DNA of 64,000 nucleotides from Pandoraea pulmonicola (GTDB taxonomy: Bacteria; Pseudomonadota; Gammaproteobacteria; Burkholderiales; Burkholderiaceae), in NCBI RefSeq assembly GCF_000815105.2, contig NZ_CP010310.2, positions 1,550,001 through 1,614,000 on the forward strand, read 5' to 3'. Below, one piece after another: positions 39,863 to 50,004 of the stretch (positions are counted from its first letter, which is position 1; every line of letters begins with the position of its first letter). Made by a program: the position numbers and the translations under genes. Under the pieces are notes generated by a model. That model was not told the DNA's origin. It ran no database searches and was given only the letters and a program-made list of their open reading frames with translations.

Positions 39863-41269
39863 ATGCCAGACGACACCCCCCTGTCGGCTTCGGTGCCATT
39901 GGCCGAGCGCCTGCGCCCACATACCATTGACGACGTGATTGGCCAGCGCCACTTGCTGGGCAAGGGGAAACCTTTGCGCGTGGCGTTCGAGGCCGGGCGG
40001 CCGCACTCGATGATTCTGTGGGGCCCTCCCGGTGTGGGCAAGACCACGCTCGCGCGGCTCATGGCCGACGCTTTCAAGGCCTATTTCATTGCGCTGTCCG
40101 CCGTGCTTTCGGGGGTGAAGGACATTCGCGACGCGGTCGAAGCGGCGCAGATCCAGCGTGGACAGGGCAGGCAGACGGTGGTGTTCGTCGACGAGGTGCA
40201 CCGTTTCAACAAGGCGCAGCAGGACGCGTTCCTGCCGCATGTCGAATCGGGCCTGTTCATCTTCGTTGGCGCGACGACGGAGAACCCGTCGTTCGAAGTG
40301 AATGGGGCATTGCTCTCGCGTGCAGCGGTGTACGTGCTCAAGAGTCTGAACGACGAAGAGCTCGGCGAGATGGTCGCGCGCGCGGCGCACGAATTGGGCG
40401 ATATCGCGTTCACGGACGAGGCGCGTCGGGGGCTGATCGATTCGGCTGACGGAGACGGTCGCAAGCTGCTCAACAACGTGGAGATCGTGGCGCAAGCGGC
40501 GACGTCGCAAGGGCTCGATACCATCGACGAAGCGTTGCTGGCGAGCGTGCTCGCCGAGAATCTGCGTCGCTTCGACAAGGGCGGCGATGCGTTTTACGAC
40601 CAGATCAGCGCGTTGCACAAGTCGGTGCGCGGCAGTTCGCCGGACGGTGCGTTGTACTGGTTCTGCCGCATGCTCGACGGCGGCGCGGATCCGCGCTATC
40701 TCGCGCGCCGCATCGTTCGCATGGCGTGGGAGGACATCGGGCTGGCCGATCCGCGTGCGGCGCGCATTGCACTGGATGCGGCCGAGACGTACGAGCGGCT
40801 CGGCACACCGGAAGGCGAGCTGGCGTTGGCTCAGGCCATTCTCTATCTTGCCGCGGCGCCCAAGTCGAACGCGGGCTATAACGCCTACAATCAGGCGCGG
40901 GCGTTCGTCGGCAAGGACAAGTCGCGCGCGGTGCCGATCCATCTCCGCAACGCGCCGACGAAGCTGATGAAGGAGCTTGGCTACGGGCACGAGTACCGCT
41001 ACGCCCACGACGAGCCGGATGCTTACGCTGCGGGCGAGACGTACTTCCCCGACGACTTGCGCGCACAGAACTGGTACCGTCCGGTGCCGCGCGGGCTGGA
41101 GGGCAAGATCGGCGAGAAGCTCAACTGGCTGAAGTCGCTCGATGCCGAGTGGCGTCGTGCGAATGCCAAGGGGCGCCAGCCCGAAGCCGCTGGAAAGTCC
41201 GGTGGTGCGGGCGCGGCATCTTCCGGAAAGGCGCCACCGGCAGAACCTTCCGACGGCGAGTCAGCCTGA
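39863..41269 (+). CDS. rarA: replication-associated recombination protein A (AAA+ ATPase)
   Basis: A 468-residue RarA/MgsA family ATPase that acts at stalled replication forks. It begins LAERLRPHTIDDVIGQRHLLG, has Walker A GPPGVGKTTLARL and Walker B VVFVDEVHRFNKAQQDAFLP, sensor-1 GATTENPSF, and the tetramerisation domain with GSSPDGALYWFCRML and a C-terminal YGHEYRYAHDEPDAYAAGETYFPD. The Gly/Ala-rich tail (last ~40 residues) is not conserved. It lies in the conserved ftsK-lolA-rarA-serS order. Confidence 0.95.
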   Translation: MPDDTPLSASVPLAERLRPHTIDDVIGQRHLLGKGKPLRVAFEAGRPHSMILWGPPGVGKTTLARLMADAFKAYFIALSAVLSGVKDIRDAVEAAQIQRGQGRQTVVFVDEVHRFNKAQQDAFLPHVESGLFIFVGATTENPSFEVNGALLSRAAVYVLKSLNDEELGEMVARAAHELGDIAFTDEARRGLIDSADGDGRKLLNNVEIVAQAATSQGLDTIDEALLASVLAENLRRFDKGGDAFYDQISALHKSVRGSSPDGALYWFCRMLDGGADPRYLARRIVRMAWEDIGLADPRAARIALDAAETYERLGTPEGELALAQAILYLAAAPKSNAGYNAYNQARAFVGKDKSRAVPIHLRNAPTKLMKELGYGHEYRYAHDEPDAYAAGETYFPDDLRAQNWYRPVPRGLEGKIGEKLNWLKSLDAEWRRANAKGRQPEAAGKSGGAGAASSGKAPPAEPSDGESA

Positions 41270-41391
41270 TTCGCCGGAGATGCGAGCGCCGGTTTCGCCG
41301 GCCTTCGGGCGTCGTCTGGCGATGGCATTGCGCGTCGCCGGGCGAAATCCGACGAAATCGCGGTGAGCGTTTGGTAAAATCTCCGCTTTGA

Positions 41392-42786
<1,395 letters not shown>

Positions 42787-42805
42787 AAAAATCTTGAAAA
42801 GGGGG

Positions 42806-42833
42806 TTGGCAGCGGGAGAAATTCCGCTATAAT
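42806..42833 (+). promoter_or_regulatory. sigma-70-type promoter of tRNA-Ser
   Basis: TTGGCA (42806-42811) and TATAAT (42828-42833) are separated by 16 bases and lie about 57 bases ahead of the tRNA. This is a near-consensus strong promoter, as expected for a stable RNA. Confidence 0.8.
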
Positions 42834-42889
42834 CTCTTTCTCGCTGCTTGAGGCCACTCAGGCGGCGAACCAAAGCAGAAAGAACGCTT

Positions 42890-42980
42890 GGAGAGGTGGC
42901 AGAGTGGTCGAATGCGCCGGACTCGAAATCCGGTATACGGTTATACCGTATCGTGGGTTCGAATCCCACCCTCTCCGCCA
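42890..42980 (+). tRNA. tRNA-Ser (anticodon CGA)
   Basis: A 91-base class II tRNA including encoded CCA. The acceptor GGAGAGG pairs with CCTCTCC; the anticodon stem CCGGA/TCCGG holds loop CTCGAAA with CGA at 42924-42926. A long variable arm (TATACGG-TTAT-ACCGTAT) is typical of tRNA-Ser, and the T arm is GTGGGTTCGAATCCCAC. The terminator at 43004 follows. The 3' side carries a decayed integrase, so the gene has probably served as an island attachment site. Confidence 0.97.
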
Positions 42981-43003
42981 AGATCCTTATGCTGCTTGAC
43001 TCT

Positions 43004-43029
43004 AAGGCCGGTTATCCGGCCTTTTTGTT
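43004..43029 (+). terminator. terminator of tRNA-Ser
   Basis: AAGGCCGG / CCGGCCTT stem with a TTAT loop followed by TTTGTTTT, 23 bases past the tRNA. Confidence 0.9.
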
Positions 43030-43286
43030 TTCTTGTGCCCCAAAACTCCGGTGAGTTTGTGCCCAAATTGTGGCCGAGCTTGCGTGCTCAGCCAGATGGT
43101 CAGGGGCAAGGTGGGCATAGCGTAAAACCCTCTTATAGCTAGACCATCCTCCCATCTCCATCACGGCTTGCAACGGCATTGCGTTTTGGACGTGCCAACT
43201 AGCCAAGTATGGCGCAAGTCGTGGAATCTAAAATCAGTGATCTCCGCGAGTAAGTCGCATGCATTTTTCAACTCGGCTTTGAGCTG
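43012..43286 (-). pseudogene. decayed phage-type tyrosine integrase, C-terminal remnant
   Basis: Reading the minus strand, a fragment gives [19 protein letters not shown] followed by LRHTW, then after a frameshift [37 protein letters not shown]. These are the conserved box II Arg region and the catalytic-Tyr region (YAHLAP context) of phage integrases. The frames are split near 43200, a stop closes the upstream frame at ~43290, and the N-terminal two thirds are absent. Adjacent to tRNA-Ser, it is the relic of an integrative element. Confidence 0.8.
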
Positions 43287-44066
43287 TTACAACGACTTCA
43301 TGCGTCGCCACCTCGACGGGCAAATCTCTTTGCCTGCGCACGGCACCGCAACCCCAACGGGTGATCTTGGCTCAACCGGCCAAGTCAGTTATGACGGCCG
43401 CACTACACAGGGCGGTGCAACGTCCAGACCACCTGAATCGACTACCACGTCGCCTATCTGGAAAACGAGCAACGCAAGAGGTTCATTAGCGCTGAAACGA
43501 TGCGGCTGCGCGGGGGAAACAACGCCGAAGTCAGATCTGTGTTGAATAACCGGCAGACTCGTATCAGGATTTCGCACCTCGGCTTCATATTCCGGATCGG
43601 AAATGATGGCATTCCGGTACGCCAGTTTCGGCAGCGCAAACGATCACTAGCCGTGTCCCCGATGCGCTCAAGCGCAACAACCGCCGAGGTGCCCGCGTGC
43701 ACCAATTTCGGGCGACGCTACGCATAATAGGCGGACGGCCGCAAGGAAGAATGTCCGCAACGGACAGAACGGCATGGCACATCGCAACGCAGGAGCGCGC
43801 TGCCGCGGTTGCGTTTATCGCGACAACTGAAGCCTCCTGAAGCCCAATCTGCCTCCAGCGCCGGCTCGCCGAAGTGCTCCTCGTACTAGGTCCTGCTTTC
43901 GCACTTCCCTGTTATTGCTGTTAAATAGTTGCTTCTCAGAATCAGAATATTCTTATATGCGCGGGGGATTGCGATCTCAATAATAAAATCGATGGCTCTA
44001 TTTTTGGAGTCATCTTGGTTTACTTGCATGAAGAAAAATCGTTAACTTTAATTAAATGGGGTCTTT
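43287..44066. other. 780-bp stretch of decayed or unidentified sequence
   Basis: No open frame here has both a ribosome site and recognisable content. A plus-strand frame around 43440-43727 (RKRFISAETMRLRGGNNAE, then VRSVLNNRQTRIRISHLGF) has protein-like composition but no proper start and no family I can name. From ~43900 the composition turns strongly AT-rich, ahead of the small gene at 44067. It looks like island debris. Confidence 0.4.
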
Positions 44067-44276
44067 ATGAGAAAAACGATTTGTCTTGCTATTTGTCTTT
44101 TTCCAATCGCAGCCTTTTCCACCTACGGTAGGAGTAACGAGGAGGCTAACAAGATGATCTGCGAGGAGAGTAAAGCGAAAGCGGATCGGATATGCGAAAA
44201 GAATCCAAATTCGGTAGAGTGCTTTTTGAATAGATTTATTGAGCGATTTAATTGCAAATTCACGAGCATTAAGTGA
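44067..44276 (+). CDS. small secreted cysteine-containing protein, unknown
   Basis: A 69-residue protein. A basic N-terminus (MRKT) and hydrophobic core (ICLAICLFPIAAFSTYG) make a signal peptide of about 22 residues; the mature ~47 residues are charged and contain four Cys. GGGG lies five bases before the ATG. The region is much more AT-rich than the surroundings, pointing to horizontal origin. No family is recognised. Confidence 0.6.
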   Translation: MRKTICLAICLFPIAAFSTYGRSNEEANKMICEESKAKADRICEKNPNSVECFLNRFIERFNCKFTSIK

Positions 44277-44408
44277 AATAACTTTCACGACTCAATTTTT
44301 ATGTGGAGTTTTTTGGGGGGATTATATTCCCCGTTTTTTTGCATCCGCGGAATCATACTTAACGTACGCATACTGCGACATGCCCCCTGACGGGCCGCCT
44401 GCTCAAAA

Positions 44409-44930
44409 TTACGCATCCTGCCTGGCACAGCCGGAAAACCATTCGACCGGATGCTCGACGTGGCGCAAAAACTCATCGAGACCGTGCCGGGAGAGCGAGA
44501 CACTCGCATTGTTTTCGAGCGGATGAAACAGAAAGTTGTCTTCATCTCGGAGTTCCGCATCGATGACCAGACGCACCCGGCCGGCCTTGTCATTGACGAG
44601 CGCAAGCGGGCTCAGCGATCCCGAACGAATACCGAGCAGTTCGAGCAGTTTGTCCGCAGAGGCAAACGAGAGACGTTTGCTGCCCAGTGCGTCAGCGAGT
44701 TCAACGAGGTTGAGCGATTTCGTGGCGGTCGTGACGACGAGAAAGTAATTGTCCTTCTTGTTCTGCAGAAGCAGATTCTTGCATCGAGCCCCCGTTAAGG
44801 ACAGCGTCAACAGGCCAGACTCGGACATATTGAACACCGAGCTGTGCTCCTCGCAGGTAAACGGAATATCCCATTTTTCGAGCAGTCCTAGAACCTCATC
44901 TTTTCCCAGCATGTGTCCGTTCTTGTTCAT
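44409..44930 (-). CDS. ProX/YbaK-type prolyl-tRNA editing protein
   Basis: A 173-residue aminoacyl-tRNA deacylase-like protein. It shows the free-standing editing domain pattern: LLEKWDIPFTCEEHSSVFNM, then CKNLLLQNKKDNYFLVV (the K-N-L-L/F motif), LSFASADKLLELLGIRSGSLSPLALVNDKAG and NFLFHPLENNASVSLS. Such proteins hydrolyse Ala-tRNA-Pro or similar mischarged tRNAs in trans. The ATG at 44930 begins MNKNGHMLGKDEVL; longer forms lack homology. It lies 56 bases after the aspartase gene on the same strand, possibly co-transcribed. Confidence 0.88.
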   Translation of the reverse strand: MNKNGHMLGKDEVLGLLEKWDIPFTCEEHSSVFNMSESGLLTLSLTGARCKNLLLQNKKDNYFLVVTTATKSLNLVELADALGSKRLSFASADKLLELLGIRSGSLSPLALVNDKAGRVRLVIDAELRDEDNFLFHPLENNASVSLSRHGLDEFLRHVEHPVEWFSGCARQDA

Positions 44931-44986
44931 CTCTGGTCGGGCCGCCCCCGATCCCACTTCAGGGCCGGCCCTCATTCGTCTAAAAG

Positions 44987-46399
44987 TCAGGCATCGAATA
45001 CCGGGTGCGACGCATTCCGAATAGCCGCGATAGCGTCATCCCGCGAAAGCAGTCCGGACTCGTCCAGAATCGCCATCAGCGACCGGCCTTCGGCCACGGA
45101 TTGCCGTGCAAGCTTGCTCACGCGGGCGTAGCCGATCTGCGGCACCAGCGCCGTGGCGACGGCCATTGAATCCAGAAGATGTTGCTCGTTGCGCCCCGCA
45201 TCCGCTTCGATCCCGCTCACGCATTTCTCGCCGAAACGCTGAATCCCATTCTTGAGCAGCGTAATACTGTCAAAGACGCGAGAGGCCACGACCGGCTCGA
45301 AATGATTGATCTCCAGTTCGCCGTACTGTACCGCTTGCGCGACTGCGACATCGTTGCCGACGACCGCGAAGCTCAACTGGATCATTGCCATCGGCAAGAC
45401 CGGATTCACCTTGCCTGGCATGATCGACGAGCCTGCCTGTGCTTCCGGCAGCTTCAATTCGCCGAGTCCGCCAACGGGCCCGGAGGACAACACGGTCAGA
45501 TCGGAGGCGATCTTCGCAAGCGACACCGCACAGGTGCGCAATTCTGCCGAGACGCGCGAGAACACATCCATGTTCTGCATCGCGTCGAACGGATCGACCG
45601 GCGCTTCATAGGCGATCCCGGTCACGTCGCGAAGATGCGCGTACACCGCTGCCCGATAACCCGCCGGCGCGCCGAAGCCGGTGCCGATTGCCGTGCCACC
45701 GAGCGGCAGCGTACGAAGCTTCCCGCGCACCGTGCTCAGTTCCCCGGCCAAGCGTGTGGTCAGGGAGGCGTAACCCCCGAAGCGCTGCCCCAGACGCATC
45801 GGTTGAGCGTCTTGCAGACAGGTCCGACCGAGGTGAAGGATGTCGGCAAACTCCACTGCCTTGTTGCCGAAGAGACCCGCGAGTTTTTCGAGCTCATCGA
45901 CGAGCGAGCCGAGCATCGTGTAAGTGGCGATCTTCAGGGCGGCGGGATACGCGTCGTTGGTCGACTGAGAGCGGTTGACATGGTCATTCGGGTGAATGAT
46001 TTCGTAGCTCCCGGCGGCATGACCGAGGATTTGCTGCGCACGATTCGCGATGACTTCGTTGAAGTTCATATTGGTCGACGTGCCGCCGGAACCCTCCATG
46101 AGGTCGACCACCAGCGAATCGTCGAACTTTCCTTCGATCACTTCCTTGCATGCCGCGACGATCGCATCACACTGCTCGCCGGTGACGACCTCGTTGTCAC
46201 GATTCGCCAACGCTGCCGCCCACTTCACCTGCGCGAACGCGTCGCGAAACGCCGGATAGTGGGCAATGCTCAGCGGTGACACCGTGAGGTTGTCGACACC
46301 GCGAACCGTGTTCACGCCATAAAGCTTGTCACCGGAAATGGCGACTTCGCCCACGTAGTCGCGTTCGATTCGGGGATTGCTTCGATCAGGCCTATTCAT
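44987..46399 (-). CDS. aspA: aspartate ammonia-lyase (aspartase/fumarase class II family)
   Basis: A 470-residue lyase of the fumarase/aspartase superfamily. The catalytic loop signature GSSIMPGKVNPVLPM is present, as are GGTSTNMNFNEVIANRA and NDHVNRSQSTNDAYPAALK. GTGFGAPAGYR around the middle favours aspartase-like members. It would split aspartate to fumarate and ammonia. Start ATG 46399 lies within the last codons of the upstream LysR gene (8-base overlap) with GGAAGAAA upstream. Overlap with LysR and a nearby MFS gene suggests a regulated uptake-and-deamination unit. Fumarase activity is the main alternative. Confidence 0.88.
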   Translation of the reverse strand: MNRPDRSNPRIERDYVGEVAISGDKLYGVNTVRGVDNLTVSPLSIAHYPAFRDAFAQVKWAAALANRDNEVVTGEQCDAIVAACKEVIEGKFDDSLVVDLMEGSGGTSTNMNFNEVIANRAQQILGHAAGSYEIIHPNDHVNRSQSTNDAYPAALKIATYTMLGSLVDELEKLAGLFGNKAVEFADILHLGRTCLQDAQPMRLGQRFGGYASLTTRLAGELSTVRGKLRTLPLGGTAIGTGFGAPAGYRAAVYAHLRDVTGIAYEAPVDPFDAMQNMDVFSRVSAELRTCAVSLAKIASDLTVLSSGPVGGLGELKLPEAQAGSSIMPGKVNPVLPMAMIQLSFAVVGNDVAVAQAVQYGELEINHFEPVVASRVFDSITLLKNGIQRFGEKCVSGIEADAGRNEQHLLDSMAVATALVPQIGYARVSKLARQSVAEGRSLMAILDESGLLSRDDAIAAIRNASHPVFDA

Positions 46400-47375
46400 A
46401 GAGATTTCTTCCGCCAACGGTAATGAGTTTTTCGATGTCTCCGCCGAGCGCAGCGAGCCTCGGCAGAAAAGAGGTTTCGATGACTTCGCGTGCCGTGTCG
46501 CAGGCGTCATCGAAGAAAACGTTGTATTCGTCCCGTCGCGCCACGAGGTATAGCGCGCGCTCCAGTCCCAGGTTCTCCACGACGTGCGCACGCACGTTGC
46601 TCGCATGCGCCACCCCCTGAAGGAGGCACATCGGGGAGGTGATGGCCCAGCCTATGCCTTCCGCCACCATCGAGGTCAACGCGTCGGCGTTGTCCAGTTC
46701 GAGACGGGCGGGCGCGCGGATCTCGATGCGCCGGAGATATCGCTCGATCTGCATGCCCACCTGCGACATCCGGTTGAACCTCACGATCGGCATGCTGCTG
46801 TTCAGCGTGCGCAGGTCGTCGATCGTCTTCACGGACGCCTTGAGGGATTTCGGCGTTATCACAAAGTAGCGTTCGGAGAACAGCTTGTATCGCACGATGT
46901 CGTTGGCATCGATCAGCGGATCGCTCGTGACGATCAGATCCAGATCGCGGCGCAGCAGCGCTTCGCCCTGTTGAGGGCTCAGGCCTGTGCGGATCGACAA
47001 CTGGGTCACCTTGTCGAGGAGCTTCTTGGTGAAGACCGACCCGCAGGTGGAGGCGAACGAATCGACCAGCCCGATGCGCAAGTCGGGTTTGATGCCGCGT
47101 CCGGCTTCGACGACCTGCGCCTTGAGGTTCGCGATCTCCTCGCGCAACACGGCACCGCGATTTCTCAGCGCGATGCCGAAGGGCGTCAACGCTATCGGCC
47201 GCGTCGTCCGATTCACCAGCACGACACCCAGTTCTTCTTCCAACTGCCGAATGATCTGCGACACGCCGGACTGCGATATCCCCATTCGCGCCGCCGCGGC
47301 GGACATGCTTCCTTCCTCCGCGACGGCGACGAAGACCTGCACCGCGTGCATATCAATGGGCTTGTTCGATGGCAT
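46392..47375 (-). CDS. LysR-family transcriptional regulator
   Basis: A 327-residue LysR regulator. The N-terminal winged helix reads MHAVQVFVAVAEEGSMSAAAARMGISQSGVSQIIRQLEEELG, then the linker helix and a two-lobed co-inducer domain. Unusually for LysR it is not divergent from its likely target: its stop overlaps the start of aspA by 8 bases and it follows the MFS gene by 22 bases, all in one direction. It probably controls this unit in cis; the effector may be the amino acid or dicarboxylate transported. Confidence 0.93.
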   Translation of the reverse strand: MPSNKPIDMHAVQVFVAVAEEGSMSAAAARMGISQSGVSQIIRQLEEELGVVLVNRTTRPIALTPFGIALRNRGAVLREEIANLKAQVVEAGRGIKPDLRIGLVDSFASTCGSVFTKKLLDKVTQLSIRTGLSPQQGEALLRRDLDLIVTSDPLIDANDIVRYKLFSERYFVITPKSLKASVKTIDDLRTLNSSMPIVRFNRMSQVGMQIERYLRRIEIRAPARLELDNADALTSMVAEGIGWAITSPMCLLQGVAHASNVRAHVVENLGLERALYLVARRDEYNVFFDDACDTAREVIETSFLPRLAALGGDIEKLITVGGRNLYE

Positions 47376-47397
47376 GTGCAGTCCTCACGTGGGCGTC

Positions 47398-48834
47398 CTA
47401 TATTCGGCCATTATGGACGTCGCCCGGCGAGCACGCGTTCGCGGCAGAGCCGGCGGACGATGCCGACGTCGCAAGCATTGCATCATTGCGTCCAGCAGCG
47501 GCGCCCCGGTCATCCGTAGCGCTGTCGGACTGGACGTCGGCAAGATTCTCGCCGCCCGTTTCCGGCGCCATGAAGTGGCAGAACACCCCGCCGAACAGCA
47601 GTACCGCGACGCATGCGGCCAATGCCGAGTGGATACCGACCTGTTGGACGGCGATGGGCAGCAGGAACGTGCTGATGGCTGAGCCGAAGCGGCTCGAAGC
47701 CACCGCGAGGCCGACGCCCGAGGCGCGAAGATGCGTCGGGAAGAGCTCGGGCGGATACACGAACTCGAGGTTCGCGGCGGCCGACAGAACGCAGGCGAAG
47801 AAGCCGAAGATCAACATCGTGCCGATCGGACCGAAGCTTCCGTAGGTCAGTACCGCGAGACCGAGTGCGGCAAGATAGAAGGTCCCGAGCAGGAACGTGC
47901 GACGCGAAATCCGATCGATCAACAGCAGTCCGATCACGGCGCCGGCCAGAAGCAGGATGTTGTAGACCAGCCCACCAACGAACTTGTCGGTGACATGCAG
48001 CGCTTCGAGCACTTTCGGCGCGAACGTGCCCAAGGCGAAGTAGGGGATCACCTGGCAGGTGTAGAAAACGCAGCCGACCAACGTATTTCGGCGCCAGCGG
48101 GGCGAGAACAATTGCGACCAAACTCGCACCTGCCGCTGGTGCGCTGCCGTTGTCGTCATCGCAAGCGTGACGTCAGGGCCGAACCTGCGGCGAACGATGG
48201 CCAGGGCTTCGTCGCCGCGTCCGCGTTTCATGAGCCACATCGGCGATTCGGGCACGATCAGACGGAACGGGAGAATGAGCAAAGCAGGGACGCCGCTCAC
48301 TGCGAGCATGATCCGCCACGCGTCGGGGCCCATATCGCGCATCGTGAAGCCTGCGAGATAGGCGCCCACGTAACCGGCCGCCCAGGCCGCCGCGAGCACG
48401 CTGAGCAGCCGACCACGGTATCGGCGCGGCGAATATTCGGTCACCAGCGACTTGCTCACGACGTAGTCGGCGCCGAGGATGAGGCCGAGCAGGAGGCGCA
48501 GCACCAACAATTGCGAGGGCGACGTCACGAAATACTGCGCGGCCGAGACGACGGCAAAGAGCAACATGTCCCACGCGAAAATCGTCCTGCGACCATACTT
48601 GTCCGCGATGGGGCCGGCGAACATGCTGCCGAAAAACAGTCCCGCGAGCGATGCGGCGCCGAGCAGGCCCATCCAAAGCGCATCGAGATGTAGCGGTCCG
48701 GCCGCCATGCTCACCGCGATACCGATAATGCCGAGTACGAAGCCATCGCTGAACTGACCGCCTGTCCCGCTGAATGCCACGCCCACATGGAATGGGCGAA
48801 GAGGCAAGTCTTCGAGTAATACCTGTTTGCTCAC
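47398..48834 (-). CDS. MFS transporter (metabolite:H+ symporter type)
   Basis: A 478-residue protein with twelve spans and motif A GPIADKYGRRTIF between spans 2 and 3, with the second copy IDRISRRTFL after span 8. VPESPMWLMKRGRGDEAL after span 6 is the sugar-porter/aromatic-acid type signature. It probably imports an organic acid or amino acid for the aspartase. It heads a four-gene minus-strand run MFS-LysR-aspA-ProX. Confidence 0.9.
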   Translation of the reverse strand: MSKQVLLEDLPLRPFHVGVAFSGTGGQFSDGFVLGIIGIAVSMAAGPLHLDALWMGLLGAASLAGLFFGSMFAGPIADKYGRRTIFAWDMLLFAVVSAAQYFVTSPSQLLVLRLLLGLILGADYVVSKSLVTEYSPRRYRGRLLSVLAAAWAAGYVGAYLAGFTMRDMGPDAWRIMLAVSGVPALLILPFRLIVPESPMWLMKRGRGDEALAIVRRRFGPDVTLAMTTTAAHQRQVRVWSQLFSPRWRRNTLVGCVFYTCQVIPYFALGTFAPKVLEALHVTDKFVGGLVYNILLLAGAVIGLLLIDRISRRTFLLGTFYLAALGLAVLTYGSFGPIGTMLIFGFFACVLSAAANLEFVYPPELFPTHLRASGVGLAVASSRFGSAISTFLLPIAVQQVGIHSALAACVAVLLFGGVFCHFMAPETGGENLADVQSDSATDDRGAAAGRNDAMLATSASSAGSAANACSPGDVHNGRI

Positions 48835-49041
48835 GTCTGTCTCCTGTCTCCGGTATGGCGCTCAATCGGTGCGCCTTGAAAACCAGTGTAGAGGGACGAG
48901 TTCAATAAAACAGCGGGTCGATCGACAGTATCAGGAATATTAATACTGCACTCTAGTGAGGCTGAAATTGGGGGGCTTGGCAGCGTCTGAATGGCAGCCG
49001 GATGTACGAATGGAATGTTCACCGTGCTCGGTTAGAGAGCA

Positions 49042-49262
49042 CTACCGCCGGCTTCGCCTGATGGGAAACCATCGAATCAATGAACGATCGCGCTCTTGGA
49101 GATGCTGTCCTTCAAAGAACGCGCGTTTGCTATGCGTCAGCTGCGCGAAGCCGGTTCTCGCAGAGTCGGGTCGGGCTGCCTTCTGCACGGGGTAATTTCG
49201 CACTGCCGCAGCCCGGACATTGTTCTGCCTGGTCAGACCATCGAGCCTCACCTGCCCTGGAT
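49042..49262 (-). pseudogene. degenerate 3' remnant of the HTH-repeat gene
   Basis: Downstream of the stop at 49263 the minus strand still reads repeat-like sequence: RLDGLTRQNNVRAAAVRNY matches the module core GGLDGLARQDNVPAGALKNY. A TAG right after MLRKW and a shortened LGxAGIEAA segment break the frame, and the copy then decays. It shows that the gene at 49263-49967 was once longer. Confidence 0.7.
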
Positions 49263-49967
49263 CTACCACTTCCGCAACATGGCGCTGGTAGTCCTGCTCG
49301 GGTTGAGCCGGTCTTCGCCGCGCTGGGTCAGGTGGCCGTCTGCGCGAAGGTAATGTCTCAGTGCTGCCGCCGGGATATTTTCCTGTCTGGCCACACCGTC
49401 GAGCCCACCCGCGGCTTCAATCCCCTCCCGACCGCGGACCCTCCACATCTGCAGCATGGCGTTGGTGACCATGTCCCTGCCCGTGCCGAGCCGGTCTTCG
49501 CCGCGCTGGGGGAGGCCGCTGTCTGCACGAACGTAATTTGCCGGCGCCGCTACCGGGACATTGTCCCGCCCGGTGACTGTACCGTTGGGCCTACCCACGG
49601 CCTCGGCTTGGTCGAGGACAAGCCACGTGGCGTCGGCGATCTCCGCATTCCCGCCCGATGCGCCGGTTCCTCGTCGAGGGATTTTGGCCGAGGGCGGCGT
49701 TGAAACGGCATCCTCTCTATCGCTTGCGTGTGGTGCTGAACGCTTTTCCGCTCCGCTGTTCGAGGTGATTCGCAGCGATGCGAGGGAAAATGGTCGTTGA
49801 GTCGAGCTCGACGGTATGTCGGGCCAATCATCGGCCTGACGCACCGCCTGCACATTGGCAGCCAGTGCTGCAGGCGGGGGTGCGTTCCGTCGAGGCTGCC
49901 CCGACGTTGACGCCATCACTGGCGGCTGGGGGCGCGTGGCTCCAATGCTGGGAACTTGTTGGTCCAT
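49263..49967 (-). CDS. HTH-repeat protein C (shortened paralogue)
   Basis: A 234-residue member of the family described at 51514. The N-terminus MDQQVPSIGATRPQPP, the ANVQAVRQADDWP motif and a KRSAP patch (plus AKIPRR) match its relatives. It holds one decayed module (residues ~115-170) and one good one with GIEAAGGLDGVARQENIP and RHYLRADGHLTQRGEDRL, then ends at TSAMLRKW where the next module should continue. Premature stop and the remnant downstream suggest it is truncated and possibly inactive. The gene lies 37 bases after the stop of paralogue B, and may be co-transcribed with it. Confidence 0.7.
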   Translation of the reverse strand: MDQQVPSIGATRPQPPVMASTSGQPRRNAPPPAALAANVQAVRQADDWPDIPSSSTQRPFSLASLRITSNSGAEKRSAPHASDREDAVSTPPSAKIPRRGTGASGGNAEIADATWLVLDQAEAVGRPNGTVTGRDNVPVAAPANYVRADSGLPQRGEDRLGTGRDMVTNAMLQMWRVRGREGIEAAGGLDGVARQENIPAAALRHYLRADGHLTQRGEDRLNPSRTTSAMLRKW

Positions 49968-50004
49968 GACTTCACGTCTTCAATGGTCTTGGGGGCATTC
50001 TCGT

